64,000 nt of DNA from Streptomyces celluloflavus. GTDB taxonomy: Bacteria > Actinomycetota > Actinomycetes > Streptomycetales > Streptomycetaceae. The stretch is from assembly GCA_000720995.1 (NCBI GenBank), contig JOEL01000010.1:122788-186787 (forward strand), given 5' to 3'. The notes beneath the pieces are model-generated. The model was not told where the DNA came from. It was given only the letters and a program-made list of their open reading frames with translations, and searched no databases. A program made the position numbers and the translations under genes. Positions 50,009-57,017 of this stretch are shown here, piece by piece. Within the stretch, counting starts at the first letter, position 1; the number at the start of each line of letters is the position of its first letter.

Positions 50009-50992
50009 TCAGCTCGGGGCCTGTCCGGCTTCGCGGGTGTCGGGGGAATTCAGGTTGATGTCGGGGGAGTTCAGGTTGCGGGAGGGGTCGGCGGGGTCGA
50101 TATTGGCCGCGACGAGGTGGCCGTGGAGGACCCCGGCGAGGGAGTCCGGTGCGTCGGCGGTCTCCACCAGGGCCTTCGCCAGCACGCTGGCCCGGTGCTG
50201 GCCGAAGCTCAGACTGTCCATACCGGGGGAGGAGTCACGCGGCTCCCAGGCCATGGCCACACCCGGGCGGAGCCGGTGCGTGAACACCGAGGTCTCCTCG
50301 CCGATACCGGGCAGGCCGCCCACGACGTCGGCGATGTCCGCGGCGGCGTGCCGGTCCCGCTCGTCCAGATAGACGACCAGGGCATCGCGGCGCGGGTAGA
50401 GGAGCTTGCTGGAGATCACCTTCGCCCGGTATGTCAGCCGGTGCGTCTCCAGATGGCCGAGCACCGCCTGCCAGACCGGCCGCGCCGCGCTCCACTCCGC
50501 GATGTGGAGGTAGACCCGCAGCAGATCGGCGGATCGGTGCGGCCGGGTGCCCTCGACGAGGAAGAACCCGGGCGAAAGACCCGGCCGCATCGAGGTGTTG
50601 ACCACGTCGACGACGCTGCCGGCGGAGACGGGCCCCTCGGCGCGGACACGCTCGGCCGGTACCCGTACGAGGAGCCCGCCGAGCTCGACCACATGCGCTT
50701 GGTCCCCGGCCACCCGCACCAGACCGCGCGCCGTCGTCTCCCGGTGCGGTACGCCCTCGGCGAGCTCCGCCTCGAACGCGGCGTCGCGCAGCCGGAAGGG
50801 GAGCGCCCCCTCCTCCATCGTCAGGCCCGCGTGGAGCTCGTGGTAGAGCGCGTCGGACAGCAGACGCCGCAGCTCTCTGGGGGTCTCCGCCTCGATCTGC
50901 CGCCCGCCCACCGTCGCGCCGGAACGGTCCGCGGCCACCTGGACGCGGCCGGCGGCGTCGAGCAGCGCACGGGATACGGAAACGTCACTCAT
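50009..50992 (-). CDS. HopA1-domain lanthipeptide synthetase subunit (LxmY-like lyase)
   Basis: A 327-residue protein with the HopA1 (type III effector-like) fold: ELRRLLSDALYHELHAGL near residue 40, GFFLVEGTRP near 150, RVYLHIAEWSAARPVWQAVLGHLETHRLTYRAKVISSKLLYPRRDALVVYLDERDR near 165-215, and ETSVFTHRLRPGVAMAWEP near 240. In class V systems this subunit removes phosphate from phosphorylated Ser/Thr to give dehydroamino acids, working with the kinase subunit. The C-terminal about 25 residues repeat NLNSPDI twice, encoded by a 21-bp duplication at about 50039-50080. Its ATG overlaps the kinase stop (ATGA). Confidence 0.88.
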   Translation of the reverse strand: MSDVSVSRALLDAAGRVQVAADRSGATVGGRQIEAETPRELRRLLSDALYHELHAGLTMEEGALPFRLRDAAFEAELAEGVPHRETTARGLVRVAGDQAHVVELGGLLVRVPAERVRAEGPVSAGSVVDVVNTSMRPGLSPGFFLVEGTRPHRSADLLRVYLHIAEWSAARPVWQAVLGHLETHRLTYRAKVISSKLLYPRRDALVVYLDERDRHAAADIADVVGGLPGIGEETSVFTHRLRPGVAMAWEPRDSSPGMDSLSFGQHRASVLAKALVETADAPDSLAGVLHGHLVAANIDPADPSRNLNSPDINLNSPDTREAGQAPS

Positions 50993-52152
50993 CGCACTTC
51001 CTCAAATCCGAGAACGGCGGCGAACCTGTCCGGTGTGATCAGGGCGTTGCGGCCGATTCCGGCGGCGGCCCGCTCGATTCCGGAGAGCCGCTGCCCCTGC
51101 GCCGCACCGGCGACGAGCCGGTCCAGCAGATGCCAGCCGGCGAAGGACGTGGCCCGCTCGGCGAAGCCGGGGCCGGCCTCGTGGCGGGTCAGGTAGCCGA
51201 GCCAGAACCGCCGTACGAGCGGGAGCAGGCGCTCGATCTTCTCCGCGCCGCGCGTCAGCACCTGTTCGTGCGACAACTCGACGTCGGGGAACTGCACTTC
51301 GCCGTCGCCCCGGTTGGTGACGATGTCGAGAACCGAGCGGTACAGCCATTCACCGGCGAAGGCGCCCACGTCCCGGGCGGGATCCGCGGAACGGAACTCC
51401 TCCCAGTCCGCGATGACGGGCGATCCGTCGTCCCGCACCAGCAGTTGGTCCACCCGGAAGTCGCAGTGGGCGGGGACGCGCGGCGCCTCCTTCTCCCACC
51501 TCCGCAGTCTCTCCAGACCTTCGCGGAGCCCGGTGTCGTGCTGCATGAGCCGCCACGCCTCCAACTCGGCGAAGCTGAGCTCGTTGTACATGGACAGCGG
51601 GAGCGCGTGCAGCAGGCCGGGGTTCGGCAGCGCGGGTGGCGTGTCATCCATCTCGCCGACGGGGGCGGCGGCGTGCAGCGCACCGACCTTCTGCCCGACG
51701 GTGAAGGCGAGGTCCTCGCCGAACGTCTCGTCAACCATCAGTTCTGCGCCACTCTTCGCGGTCACATGGTCGAAGGCGACCAGCCCCGCGTCCCGGTCGT
51801 GGCCCAGCAGCGGCGGGACGTGGCCGGCCAGCTCGGGCACGCTCCCCACGAAGTCCTCGAACGCCAGCATCCGGCGCATTCGCGCCGCTACGTCCGGCGC
51901 GGTGCCCACCAGATGTTTGACGAATACCTGGCGCCCGCTTTCCGTGCGTCCGGACCAGGCGTGGTTCCGGCCCACCGGCGCGGACACCGAATCACGGACG
52001 AAGGCGCCGAAGCCCAGTCGATTCAGCAGTGCGTCAACTTCCGGGAACGCGTCCAGATCCGCCGGCCGGAATTTCGGTGTTTCCCTGTGCTCCTTCTTCT
52101 TCTGTTCCCCAGCGAGCGTTCCGCTGGACTCGCCCAGCTCAAAGCCCGGCAT
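50989..52152 (-). CDS. Kinase subunit of the class V lanthipeptide synthetase (LxmK-like)
   Basis: A 387-residue aminoglycoside-phosphotransferase-fold kinase expected to phosphorylate precursor Ser/Thr before elimination by the HopA1 subunit. The nucleotide lobe has VGRNHAWSGRTESGRQVFVKHL with the ATP lysine. The catalytic loop is AHCDFRVDQLLV (HxDxxxxQ, Gln in place of Asn), followed by VIADWEEFRSADPARDVGAF with the metal aspartate. The start at 52152 (MPGFELGESSG) has GGGGAG just upstream; a GTG at 52167 overlaps the better AAGGAG site and is the alternative. It is the first gene of the biosynthetic operon, behind a terminator and an inverted repeat. Confidence 0.88.
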   Translation of the reverse strand: MPGFELGESSGTLAGEQKKKEHRETPKFRPADLDAFPEVDALLNRLGFGAFVRDSVSAPVGRNHAWSGRTESGRQVFVKHLVGTAPDVAARMRRMLAFEDFVGSVPELAGHVPPLLGHDRDAGLVAFDHVTAKSGAELMVDETFGEDLAFTVGQKVGALHAAAPVGEMDDTPPALPNPGLLHALPLSMYNELSFAELEAWRLMQHDTGLREGLERLRRWEKEAPRVPAHCDFRVDQLLVRDDGSPVIADWEEFRSADPARDVGAFAGEWLYRSVLDIVTNRGDGEVQFPDVELSHEQVLTRGAEKIERLLPLVRRFWLGYLTRHEAGPGFAERATSFAGWHLLDRLVAGAAQGQRLSGIERAAAGIGRNALITPDRFAAVLGFEEVR

Positions 52153-52215
52153 ATCTCCCCCGTTCACTCCTTCTTACCGAGACGAGTATTTCCGGATTCC
52201 GGTGGGCCGGACCAG

Positions 52216-52250
52216 CCGCCATTGGTCTGCTGCCGCCAGCCAAGTGGCGG
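52216..52250 (-). promoter_or_regulatory. Inverted repeat in the lanthipeptide operon promoter region
   Basis: CCGCCATTGG at 52216-52225 and CCAAGTGGCGG at 52240-52250 are complementary with one bulged base. The site is about 65-100 bp upstream of the kinase gene start and downstream of the 52347 terminator, where the operon promoter must lie. It is a candidate binding site for the adjacent LuxR regulator. No clear -35/-10 pair could be assigned. Confidence 0.45.
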
Positions 52251-52346
52251 TGAAAAAAGGAGGGATGGCGTCGGGTTCGAGGCGGATGACGCCGGTCGAC
52301 TGGTGCGCCGGGCCGGTGGGCGGTCGGCGGCTGGCCGGAAAGCAGC

Positions 52347-52375
52347 GAGCTCCGGCGGTGGGACCGCCGGAGCTC
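52347..52375 (-). terminator. Strong terminator after the LuxR regulator gene
   Basis: GAGCTCCGGCGGT at 52347-52359 and ACCGCCGGAGCTC at 52363-52375 are perfect 13-bp arms around GGG, 24 bp past the regulator's stop. It separates the VTT/LuxR transcript from the biosynthetic operon. Confidence 0.85.
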
Positions 52376-52398
52376 ACGGGATCGGTACGGGACCGCCG

Positions 52399-53076
52399 TC
52401 AGGCGGCTTCGGGCGTCGGGGGGCCGGCCATGGGCAGCCGCGCCCGGTAGGCGACCATCGCCGCCTGTACGCGGTTGACGACCCCGAGCTTGTTGAAGAT
52501 GTCGCTCACGCAGTCCTTGACCGTGCCGGTGCCCAGCATGAGCCGGCGCCCTATGTCGGCGTTGGACAGCCCCTCGGCGATCATGGTCAGCACCTCGTGC
52601 TCCCGCGTGCTCAACGACTCGGCCATCCGGCGGGCCTCCGACGAGGCGTCGGAGTGTTCCGCGTCGTCCTCCAGCTCCGCCATCAGGAGGGAGGCGGCGA
52701 GGGTGGACAGCACGGTGTTGCCGACGGCGAGCGCACGTACCGACGCCAGCAGCTCCTCGGGGCCGGTGTCCTTCAGCAGGCAGCCGGCCGCTCCCATCCG
52801 TAAGGCGGTGAGGACGGATTTGCCGACCGCGGGCGAGGAAAGTACCGCCACCCGGGGCGGGTCGGTCAGCTCCAGCAGGTCCTTGAGCAGGGCGAAGCCG
52901 TTCGTGCCGCCCGTGCGGATGTCCAGCAGGACGACGTCGGGGCGCCAGCGCCGCGCCTCGGCGAGTGCCTCGGCCCCGCCCGCGATCCGGGCCTCCAGGT
53001 CGTCGGCCGACTCGATGATCATCCGCAGTCCGGCCCGCAGCAGCGGATCGTCGTTGACGATGAGAGTGAGGGTCAC
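52399..53076 (-). CDS. LuxR-family response regulator
   Basis: A 225-residue NarL/FixJ-type regulator. The receiver domain has the acidic pair in VNDDPLLRAG, the phosphoacceptor Asp in DVVLLDIRTGG (about residue 53), the switch serine in VAVLSSP and the lysine in CLLKDTG. The C-terminal HTH is LSTREHEVLTMIAEGLSNADIGRRLMLGTGTVKDCVSDIFNKLGV. No sensor kinase is nearby, so it may be an orphan regulator. AGGAGA precedes the GTG at 53076, which overlaps the stop of the VTT gene. Position directly upstream suggests pathway control of the lanthipeptide operon. Confidence 0.9.
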   Translation of the reverse strand: MTLTLIVNDDPLLRAGLRMIIESADDLEARIAGGAEALAEARRWRPDVVLLDIRTGGTNGFALLKDLLELTDPPRVAVLSSPAVGKSVLTALRMGAAGCLLKDTGPEELLASVRALAVGNTVLSTLAASLLMAELEDDAEHSDASSEARRMAESLSTREHEVLTMIAEGLSNADIGRRLMLGTGTVKDCVSDIFNKLGVVNRVQAAMVAYRARLPMAGPPTPEAA

Positions 53077-53804
53077 GCACGTCTCCTGGCGGCTCGCAGG
53101 CGGCCCCACGCCATCTGCACCAGGAGGCCGCCGAAGATGACCGCCAGGGATACCCACACCGCGTTCTGCGAGACGGTCTCGGCGATGTCCACCGCGGGCT
53201 GCCCGATGGCGTAGCCGAGACCGGCGTAGAGCCCGGTCCAGACGGCCCCGCCGATCAGGTTGAGCGTCAGGAAGAGCGGCAGGCCCATGCCCACCCAGCC
53301 GGCCGAGGCGAACACCAGCGGACCGGGCACCATCGGCACCCGCTCCAGCACGATGGCCGCGCCGATGATCCACCGCCTCGCCGGTGTGTCACGGGTCAGC
53401 AGGCCGAGGCGGCGCTTGGCCCTGCCGCTCTCTTCGGGGCCGGTGAGAAACCGCATCATGTTCCGGCCCCACAGCCGGCCGGCCAGCCAGAACACCCAGG
53501 CGAACTTGGTCATCCCGACGATGCCGGCGGCCATCACCAGGGCCAGCGGGGCCTCGCCGACGCGCGCGAACGCGCCCGCGGCGGTCATGGCGCTCGGTGC
53601 GCCGGTCATCGCCTCCAGGAGTACGGGATTCGTGCCGATCAGCCAGGGTTTGAGCGGCCACATGGCGAACGAATAGGCAAATACCAGCCAGATGCCGTAC
53701 CAGCAAAACAGGTCCTTCGACGAAGGCGCGCCACCCCACGGCAGCCAAGACTTGTCGAGAGGACGGGAATTGCCGACACGATCGTGCTGGGTCTCGGTGG
53801 TCAA
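53073..53804 (-). CDS. VTT/DedA-family membrane protein
   Basis: A 243-residue inner-membrane protein with about five hydrophobic segments of the VTT (SNARE-associated/DedA) family. MAAGIVGMTKFAWVFWLAGRLWGRNMMRFL and the re-entrant-loop motif VLERVPMVPGPLVFASAGWVGMG, followed by NLIGGAVWTGLYAGLGYAIG, fit the family. DedA-type proteins are lipid scramblases or exporter-like and influence resistance to membrane-active peptides, so a self-protection role is conceivable but inferred. The start is taken as TTG at 53804 with GAGG upstream; the frame is open to 53873 without a ribosome site. Confidence 0.8.
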   Translation of the reverse strand: MTTETQHDRVGNSRPLDKSWLPWGGAPSSKDLFCWYGIWLVFAYSFAMWPLKPWLIGTNPVLLEAMTGAPSAMTAAGAFARVGEAPLALVMAAGIVGMTKFAWVFWLAGRLWGRNMMRFLTGPEESGRAKRRLGLLTRDTPARRWIIGAAIVLERVPMVPGPLVFASAGWVGMGLPLFLTLNLIGGAVWTGLYAGLGYAIGQPAVDIAETVSQNAVWVSLAVIFGGLLVQMAWGRLRAARRRA

Positions 53805-54271
53805 TCGGGACCTCGCAATACGAATGCATGTGAAGCGAATTCGGCGCGCGCGGTCACGGCAGCCGCGCCACACCTCATTCGCCTGAAGATTTCACGCACA
53901 CAGCCAGGCATACGGGCAGAACGCCCGGAAAAGTTATCGATGCGATCACTCGCCGTGAGGCTCCTGGCTGGCAGCGCCTCAGAGAGCGGCGAGTGTCAGA
54001 GAGCGGCAGGTCGCCGTTGGCGACGCGCTCCACGCCGAACCATCTTTGACAGCAAAGCACCCATGCTTCAACGTCCCCCTCGTCAAATATTGGAGCATTA
54101 GCTGCGCTCGGGCAGCATTCGCGATAATTACACACACTGGAGGCTGACTTCAACAGCTCTTTACCTTTCGGAGTCCGCTCGTCACGCCCCGCATCCCTCG
54201 GGCGCGGAGCGAGTGCCGGACCGTCCGTCGCGGGTGGCCCGGCCGGCTCCGTACCGCGCCGACGCAACCAC
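53805..54271. other. AT-richer gap without a supported gene
   Basis: About 470 bp of lower GC than the neighbours, especially 54040-54180. A 160-codon minus-strand frame (53875-54357) has no recognisable sequence. Promoters for the VTT gene probably lie here but could not be fixed. Confidence 0.4.
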
Positions 54272-54320
54272 TTGCCGTGTCGGAAAGTGGCTTGTACTGT
54301 TTTCCAACATGGAAAACAGT
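54272..54320 (+). promoter_or_regulatory. Promoter with 10-bp perfect inverted repeat over the start codon
   Basis: TTGCCG (-35, 54272-54277) and TACTGT (-10, 54295-54300) are 17 bp apart. ACTGTTTTCC at 54296-54305 is the exact complement of GGAAAACAGT at 54311-54320, with AACAT between, so the ATG at 54309 lies inside the operator. With a -10 only 8 bp from the ATG the transcript is probably leaderless. The likely binder is the HTH protein encoded by the second gene. Confidence 0.7.
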
Positions 54321-54779
54321 TCACGCAACCCTCATGGGCTGGACGCCAGTTCCGCACGCGAGGCCCTTGATGCCGTCGCCGCCTCCCGCACCCAGGTGGC
54401 GGCGCATGTCGCCAGCCCCTGGTGGTACCACGTGGGGATGGGCGTCACGCTCGCGCTGCTCTTCCTCTCGATGAGCCTGCGGATGGCGACATGGGCCGTT
54501 CCGCTGTTCGTCGGAGTGGTGGTCCTCCTGGGCCTGGCGGTCCGGCGGGTGACGGGCGTCTCCTTCGACCGCTACACGGCAACTCCCGGCGCCACCAGGC
54601 TTTTCGGCATCTACGCACTGGTCTCCGTGCTCGTCGTCGTGACCGGGATGTACCTGGAGTGGGGTGCGCAGGTGCACTGGGCCATCGCCGCCGCCGGGCT
54701 GGTGGTCGGGGTGCTCACCACCGCCGTGGGGTACCGCGTCGACGCGGTCGCGCGCCACGACATCCAGGCCGGACGATGA
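54309..54779 (+). CDS. Hypothetical four-helix membrane protein
   Basis: A 156-residue protein with a short soluble N-terminus (NPHGLDASSAREALDAVAASRTQVAAHV) and four predicted membrane helices (about residues 45-60, 62-82, 100-118, 122-142). WWYHVGMGVTLALLF and RLFGIYALVSVLVVVTGMYLEWG are typical of a small actinobacterial integral membrane family of unknown role. It is coupled by ATGA overlap to an HTH regulator gene. Together they form a self-regulated membrane/regulator pair. Confidence 0.8.
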   Translation: MENSSRNPHGLDASSAREALDAVAASRTQVAAHVASPWWYHVGMGVTLALLFLSMSLRMATWAVPLFVGVVVLLGLAVRRVTGVSFDRYTATPGATRLFGIYALVSVLVVVTGMYLEWGAQVHWAIAAAGLVVGVLTTAVGYRVDAVARHDIQAGR

Positions 54780-55078
54780 CCGACGCGGCCTTCGACGAGG
54801 TGATCCATGCCCCGAACCGGCTGCGGATCTGCACCACGCTCGCCGCGGTGGACGCCATGGAGTTCTCCGTGGTCCGCGACGCGCTCAAGGTGAGCGATTC
54901 GGTACTGAGCAAACACGTCAAGGTCCTCCAGGCGGCGAGCTACGTCACCGTCACCAAGGTCCGCGGCAACTCCCATCCACGCACCTGGCTCGCGCTCACC
55001 CCCGAAGGACGCCGGGCCCTGGCCGGACACATCACCGAACTCCGCCGCATTGTGGAGATGGCGGAGGCGGAGGGGTGA
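54776..55078 (+). CDS. Winged-helix transcriptional regulator (HTH_27/ArsR-like)
   Basis: A 100-residue DNA-binding protein. VIHAPNRLRICTTLAAVDAMEFSVVRDALKVSDSVLSKHVKVLQAASYVTVTKVRGNSHPRTWLALTPEGRRAL is a complete winged helix with the recognition helix around SDSVLSKHVKVL. It overlaps the membrane protein gene by ATGA and probably binds the inverted repeat over that gene's start, giving negative autoregulation. No metal or ligand site is visible. Confidence 0.9.
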   Translation: MTDAAFDEVIHAPNRLRICTTLAAVDAMEFSVVRDALKVSDSVLSKHVKVLQAASYVTVTKVRGNSHPRTWLALTPEGRRALAGHITELRRIVEMAEAEG

Positions 55079-55261
55079 GTCCGGAGGGGAGCGGGCTGGC
55101 GCTCCGGCAGTGCAGCCTCGTGAGCGCCGCGGCATCGCGCGCCGCCAGTGATGGCAGGGCCGAAGATGAGATGCCGGGTGGGCGCCATCGCGTTGGCGCG
55201 GGTGTGCGGTAGCGGAACGTGGTCCGGGGGCGCCGCTCGCACATCAACCGGACGGGTACGT

Positions 55262-55535
55262 AAAGAGTCTGGCTCCGCCCAGTTGTCGATGACGGCGGTG
55301 CTGGGGGTACGTCGCGGTACTGCTTACGGCATGTGGTGCGAGATCAGCCCGTGCTCCACCGTCCGCTCAGGCATTGCTCACTCATCGCTCACGTATGGCG
55401 GACGGCGGAACCGGGCCTGGAGCACGGTTACCTACACGGTTGCTCCGGGCGCCGGCGACTCGATATCCGCCCACAACTCGTCATCGACATCCCAGACATC
55501 CCACGGCTTCGGCCGTTCCTCCCCGCGCCCCGGAT
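55262..55535 (-). pseudogene. Decayed IS5-type transposase remnants
   Basis: Read on the minus strand, 55458-55535 encodes ERPKPWDVWDVDDELWADIE, which resembles the start of IS5-family transposases (RPKPW...DELWA.IEPLLP). Further along, near 55262-55330, RRTPSTAVIDNWAEPD resembles the (A)VIDSQS segment. Stops and frame changes interrupt it. The whole 55079-55728 stretch has no intact gene; a 205-codon plus-strand frame over it looks like chance. Identification is tentative. Confidence 0.35.
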
Positions 55536-55728
55536 ATTCAGTCCCGGAGTGGCCCCATCAGCTCGGAGACTCGGTCAAGGGCCAGCTCGGGAGAACCAAC
55601 CCTCCGAACTGGCTCTTTCAGGAGTTCAATCAACGGGGCGCCACCGCAAGCTGTGGTAGCGGCCGCGGTGTCACAACGGCTTACGCCGGGTCTTGGCTGT
55701 ACGCCGCCGTTGATGTCATGCGTGGATG

Positions 55729-55950
55729 TCAGGCGGGCCGAGGCGTGATGTTCACTGCCCGATAGCTGCACCCGTCCTGTTTGAAGCCGGGGGCTTCCCC
55801 CTGGGGATCTACCAGCTGTCCTGGTGACAGCGCGCGGAAGCCTTCCGTCTGGATGCGGCAGTAGTGGCCCCAACATCCGCCGGGCGTCTCGGGGGAGTCG
55901 ACGACGCCCCACCCTTCCTCATCGCGCCACTCGCGGACAGTCGCCGTCAC
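55729..55950 (-). CDS. Cold-shock-domain-like small protein
   Basis: A 73-residue protein. TATVREWRDEEGWGVVDSPETPGGCWGHYCRIQTEGFRALSPGQLVD follows the cold-shock pattern (strand 1 V.EW....GWGVV, then the RNP-like GCWGHYCRI and the closing LSPGQ.V), as in short CSD proteins of streptomycetes. Aromatic RNA-binding positions are only partly kept. The tail KQDGCSYRAVNITPRP completes the barrel. The GTG at 55950 has a weak ribosome site. It may bind single-stranded nucleic acid; the role is unknown. Confidence 0.7.
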   Translation of the reverse strand: MTATVREWRDEEGWGVVDSPETPGGCWGHYCRIQTEGFRALSPGQLVDPQGEAPGFKQDGCSYRAVNITPRPA

Positions 55951-55963
55951 CAGGGGCAGAACC

Positions 55964-56314
55964 TTACGGGTCCGTCTGCGCCGATGTACCGGGAGCCTCA
56001 GCTTGGGAAGCGGGATGATCCAGCAGCGTTGCCAACCCGGCCCCGTCGCCTACCGGGGCGCGGTTTCGCCGGATTGCCTGGACGCCGCGGCGCAGGACAC
56101 GGGTGCTGTCGCGGTCGGTGGTGAAGCGGGAGTGGGCGGGAATGGACAGCCGCCGCTGCTGTCCAGGGTCGCCCAACGTGGCGAGGCGGCAGCGATGCCG
56201 GTAGTCGCGGCGAGCGAATTGGACGTCGTCCAGGACGATGCAGCAGTCCGCCGCGAACGACTTGGCCGGCGCGGTCAGTCGGGGCAGGGAGTTCGGCTGG
56301 TGAATTGCGCACAG
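55964..56314 (-). pseudogene. Truncated WbqC-family protein remnant
   Basis: In this minus-strand frame the sequence reads LCAIHQPNSLPRLTAPAKSF then AADCCIVLDDVQFARRDYRHR, which matches the WbqC N-terminus (AIHQPNYLPWL...LDDVQF.RRD). Only about 116 codons remain against about 220-240 for the family, the later part no longer resembles it, and there is no ATG or GTG start after the YdcF stop (only CTG at 56314). I infer a decayed third gene of the XRE-YdcF operon. Confidence 0.55.
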
Positions 56315-56333
56315 TCCGCCTGGGGTGAGCAGG

Positions 56334-57002
56334 TCACGAGGCGATGAGTCGGCTGGTGAAGCCGTCGCGGATGAGGGATTCGTACGCGGTATGCACGTCC
56401 TCCGGGACCTCCTGCTCGATGGCGAATCCGAGCTTCGGATACTCGATGACCCGCTGGAGGTCGCCGACGAGCATGTCCAGTACGAGCTTCTCGTCGCCGA
56501 TGGACTTCAGATAGTCGTCGAACTCCAGCGGCTCCGACGCGCAGAGGATCTCGACGTCGGGCCACAACCTGCGCGCAGTCGCGAACGATCGCCTTTCCAT
56601 ATAGGGCTTGGAGACCAGCAGGAGCGTGGTGGGGTGGATGCCGGCGGCGGCGAGGACCTCGCGGGAGAGGGTGATGTTCTGTCCGGTGTTCGTCGCGTCG
56701 GGCTCCAGCAGGATCGCCTCGGCGGGAACGCCGAGGTCGATGGCGTGCTCGCGGAAGTGGACGGCTTCCCCGCGGGGGAAGACCTTGGCGGTGGTGGGGC
56801 TGTTGCCGCCGGTGAAGACGAGGGTTGGGAAGAGCCCGGAGCGATAAAGCTCGGCGGAGTGGGCTGCGACGCCGAGGTCGTGGCTGCCCAGCCCGATGGC
56901 CACGTTGGCGGGCCGCAGCTCGTGGTGCATCTGGTGGTAGTCCCAGATCTGCTCGGCCTGGTGCCACTGGTCCTCGGTGATGGTCCGCTGGTCGTTACGC
57001 AC
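56334..57002 (-). CDS. YdcF/ElyC-type DUF218 protein
   Basis: A 222-residue protein of the DUF218 (YdcF, SanA, ElyC) family. NVAIGLGSHDLGVAAHSAELYRSGLFPTLVFTGGNSPTTAKVFPRGEAVHFREHAIDLGVPAEAILLEPDATNTGQNI gives the Rossmann-like core and the conserved acidic ATNTGQN motif. There is no membrane helix, so it is cytosolic, unlike ElyC. It may bind a nucleotide or SAM. It follows the XRE-TPR gene by 15 bp and is presumably co-transcribed. Confidence 0.9.
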   Translation of the reverse strand: MRNDQRTITEDQWHQAEQIWDYHQMHHELRPANVAIGLGSHDLGVAAHSAELYRSGLFPTLVFTGGNSPTTAKVFPRGEAVHFREHAIDLGVPAEAILLEPDATNTGQNITLSREVLAAAGIHPTTLLLVSKPYMERRSFATARRLWPDVEILCASEPLEFDDYLKSIGDEKLVLDMLVGDLQRVIEYPKLGFAIEQEVPEDVHTAYESLIRDGFTSRLIAS

Positions 57003-57017
57003 GCGTCTTCTCCCTGG

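Noticed and set aside
53875-54357. 160-codon minus-strand frame
   Set aside because: Overlaps the promoter and start of the 54309 gene and shows no recognisable domain.
55148-55765. 205-codon plus-strand frame
   Set aside because: Ser/Gly-rich without motifs and antisense to the transposase-like remnants and the cold-shock-like gene.
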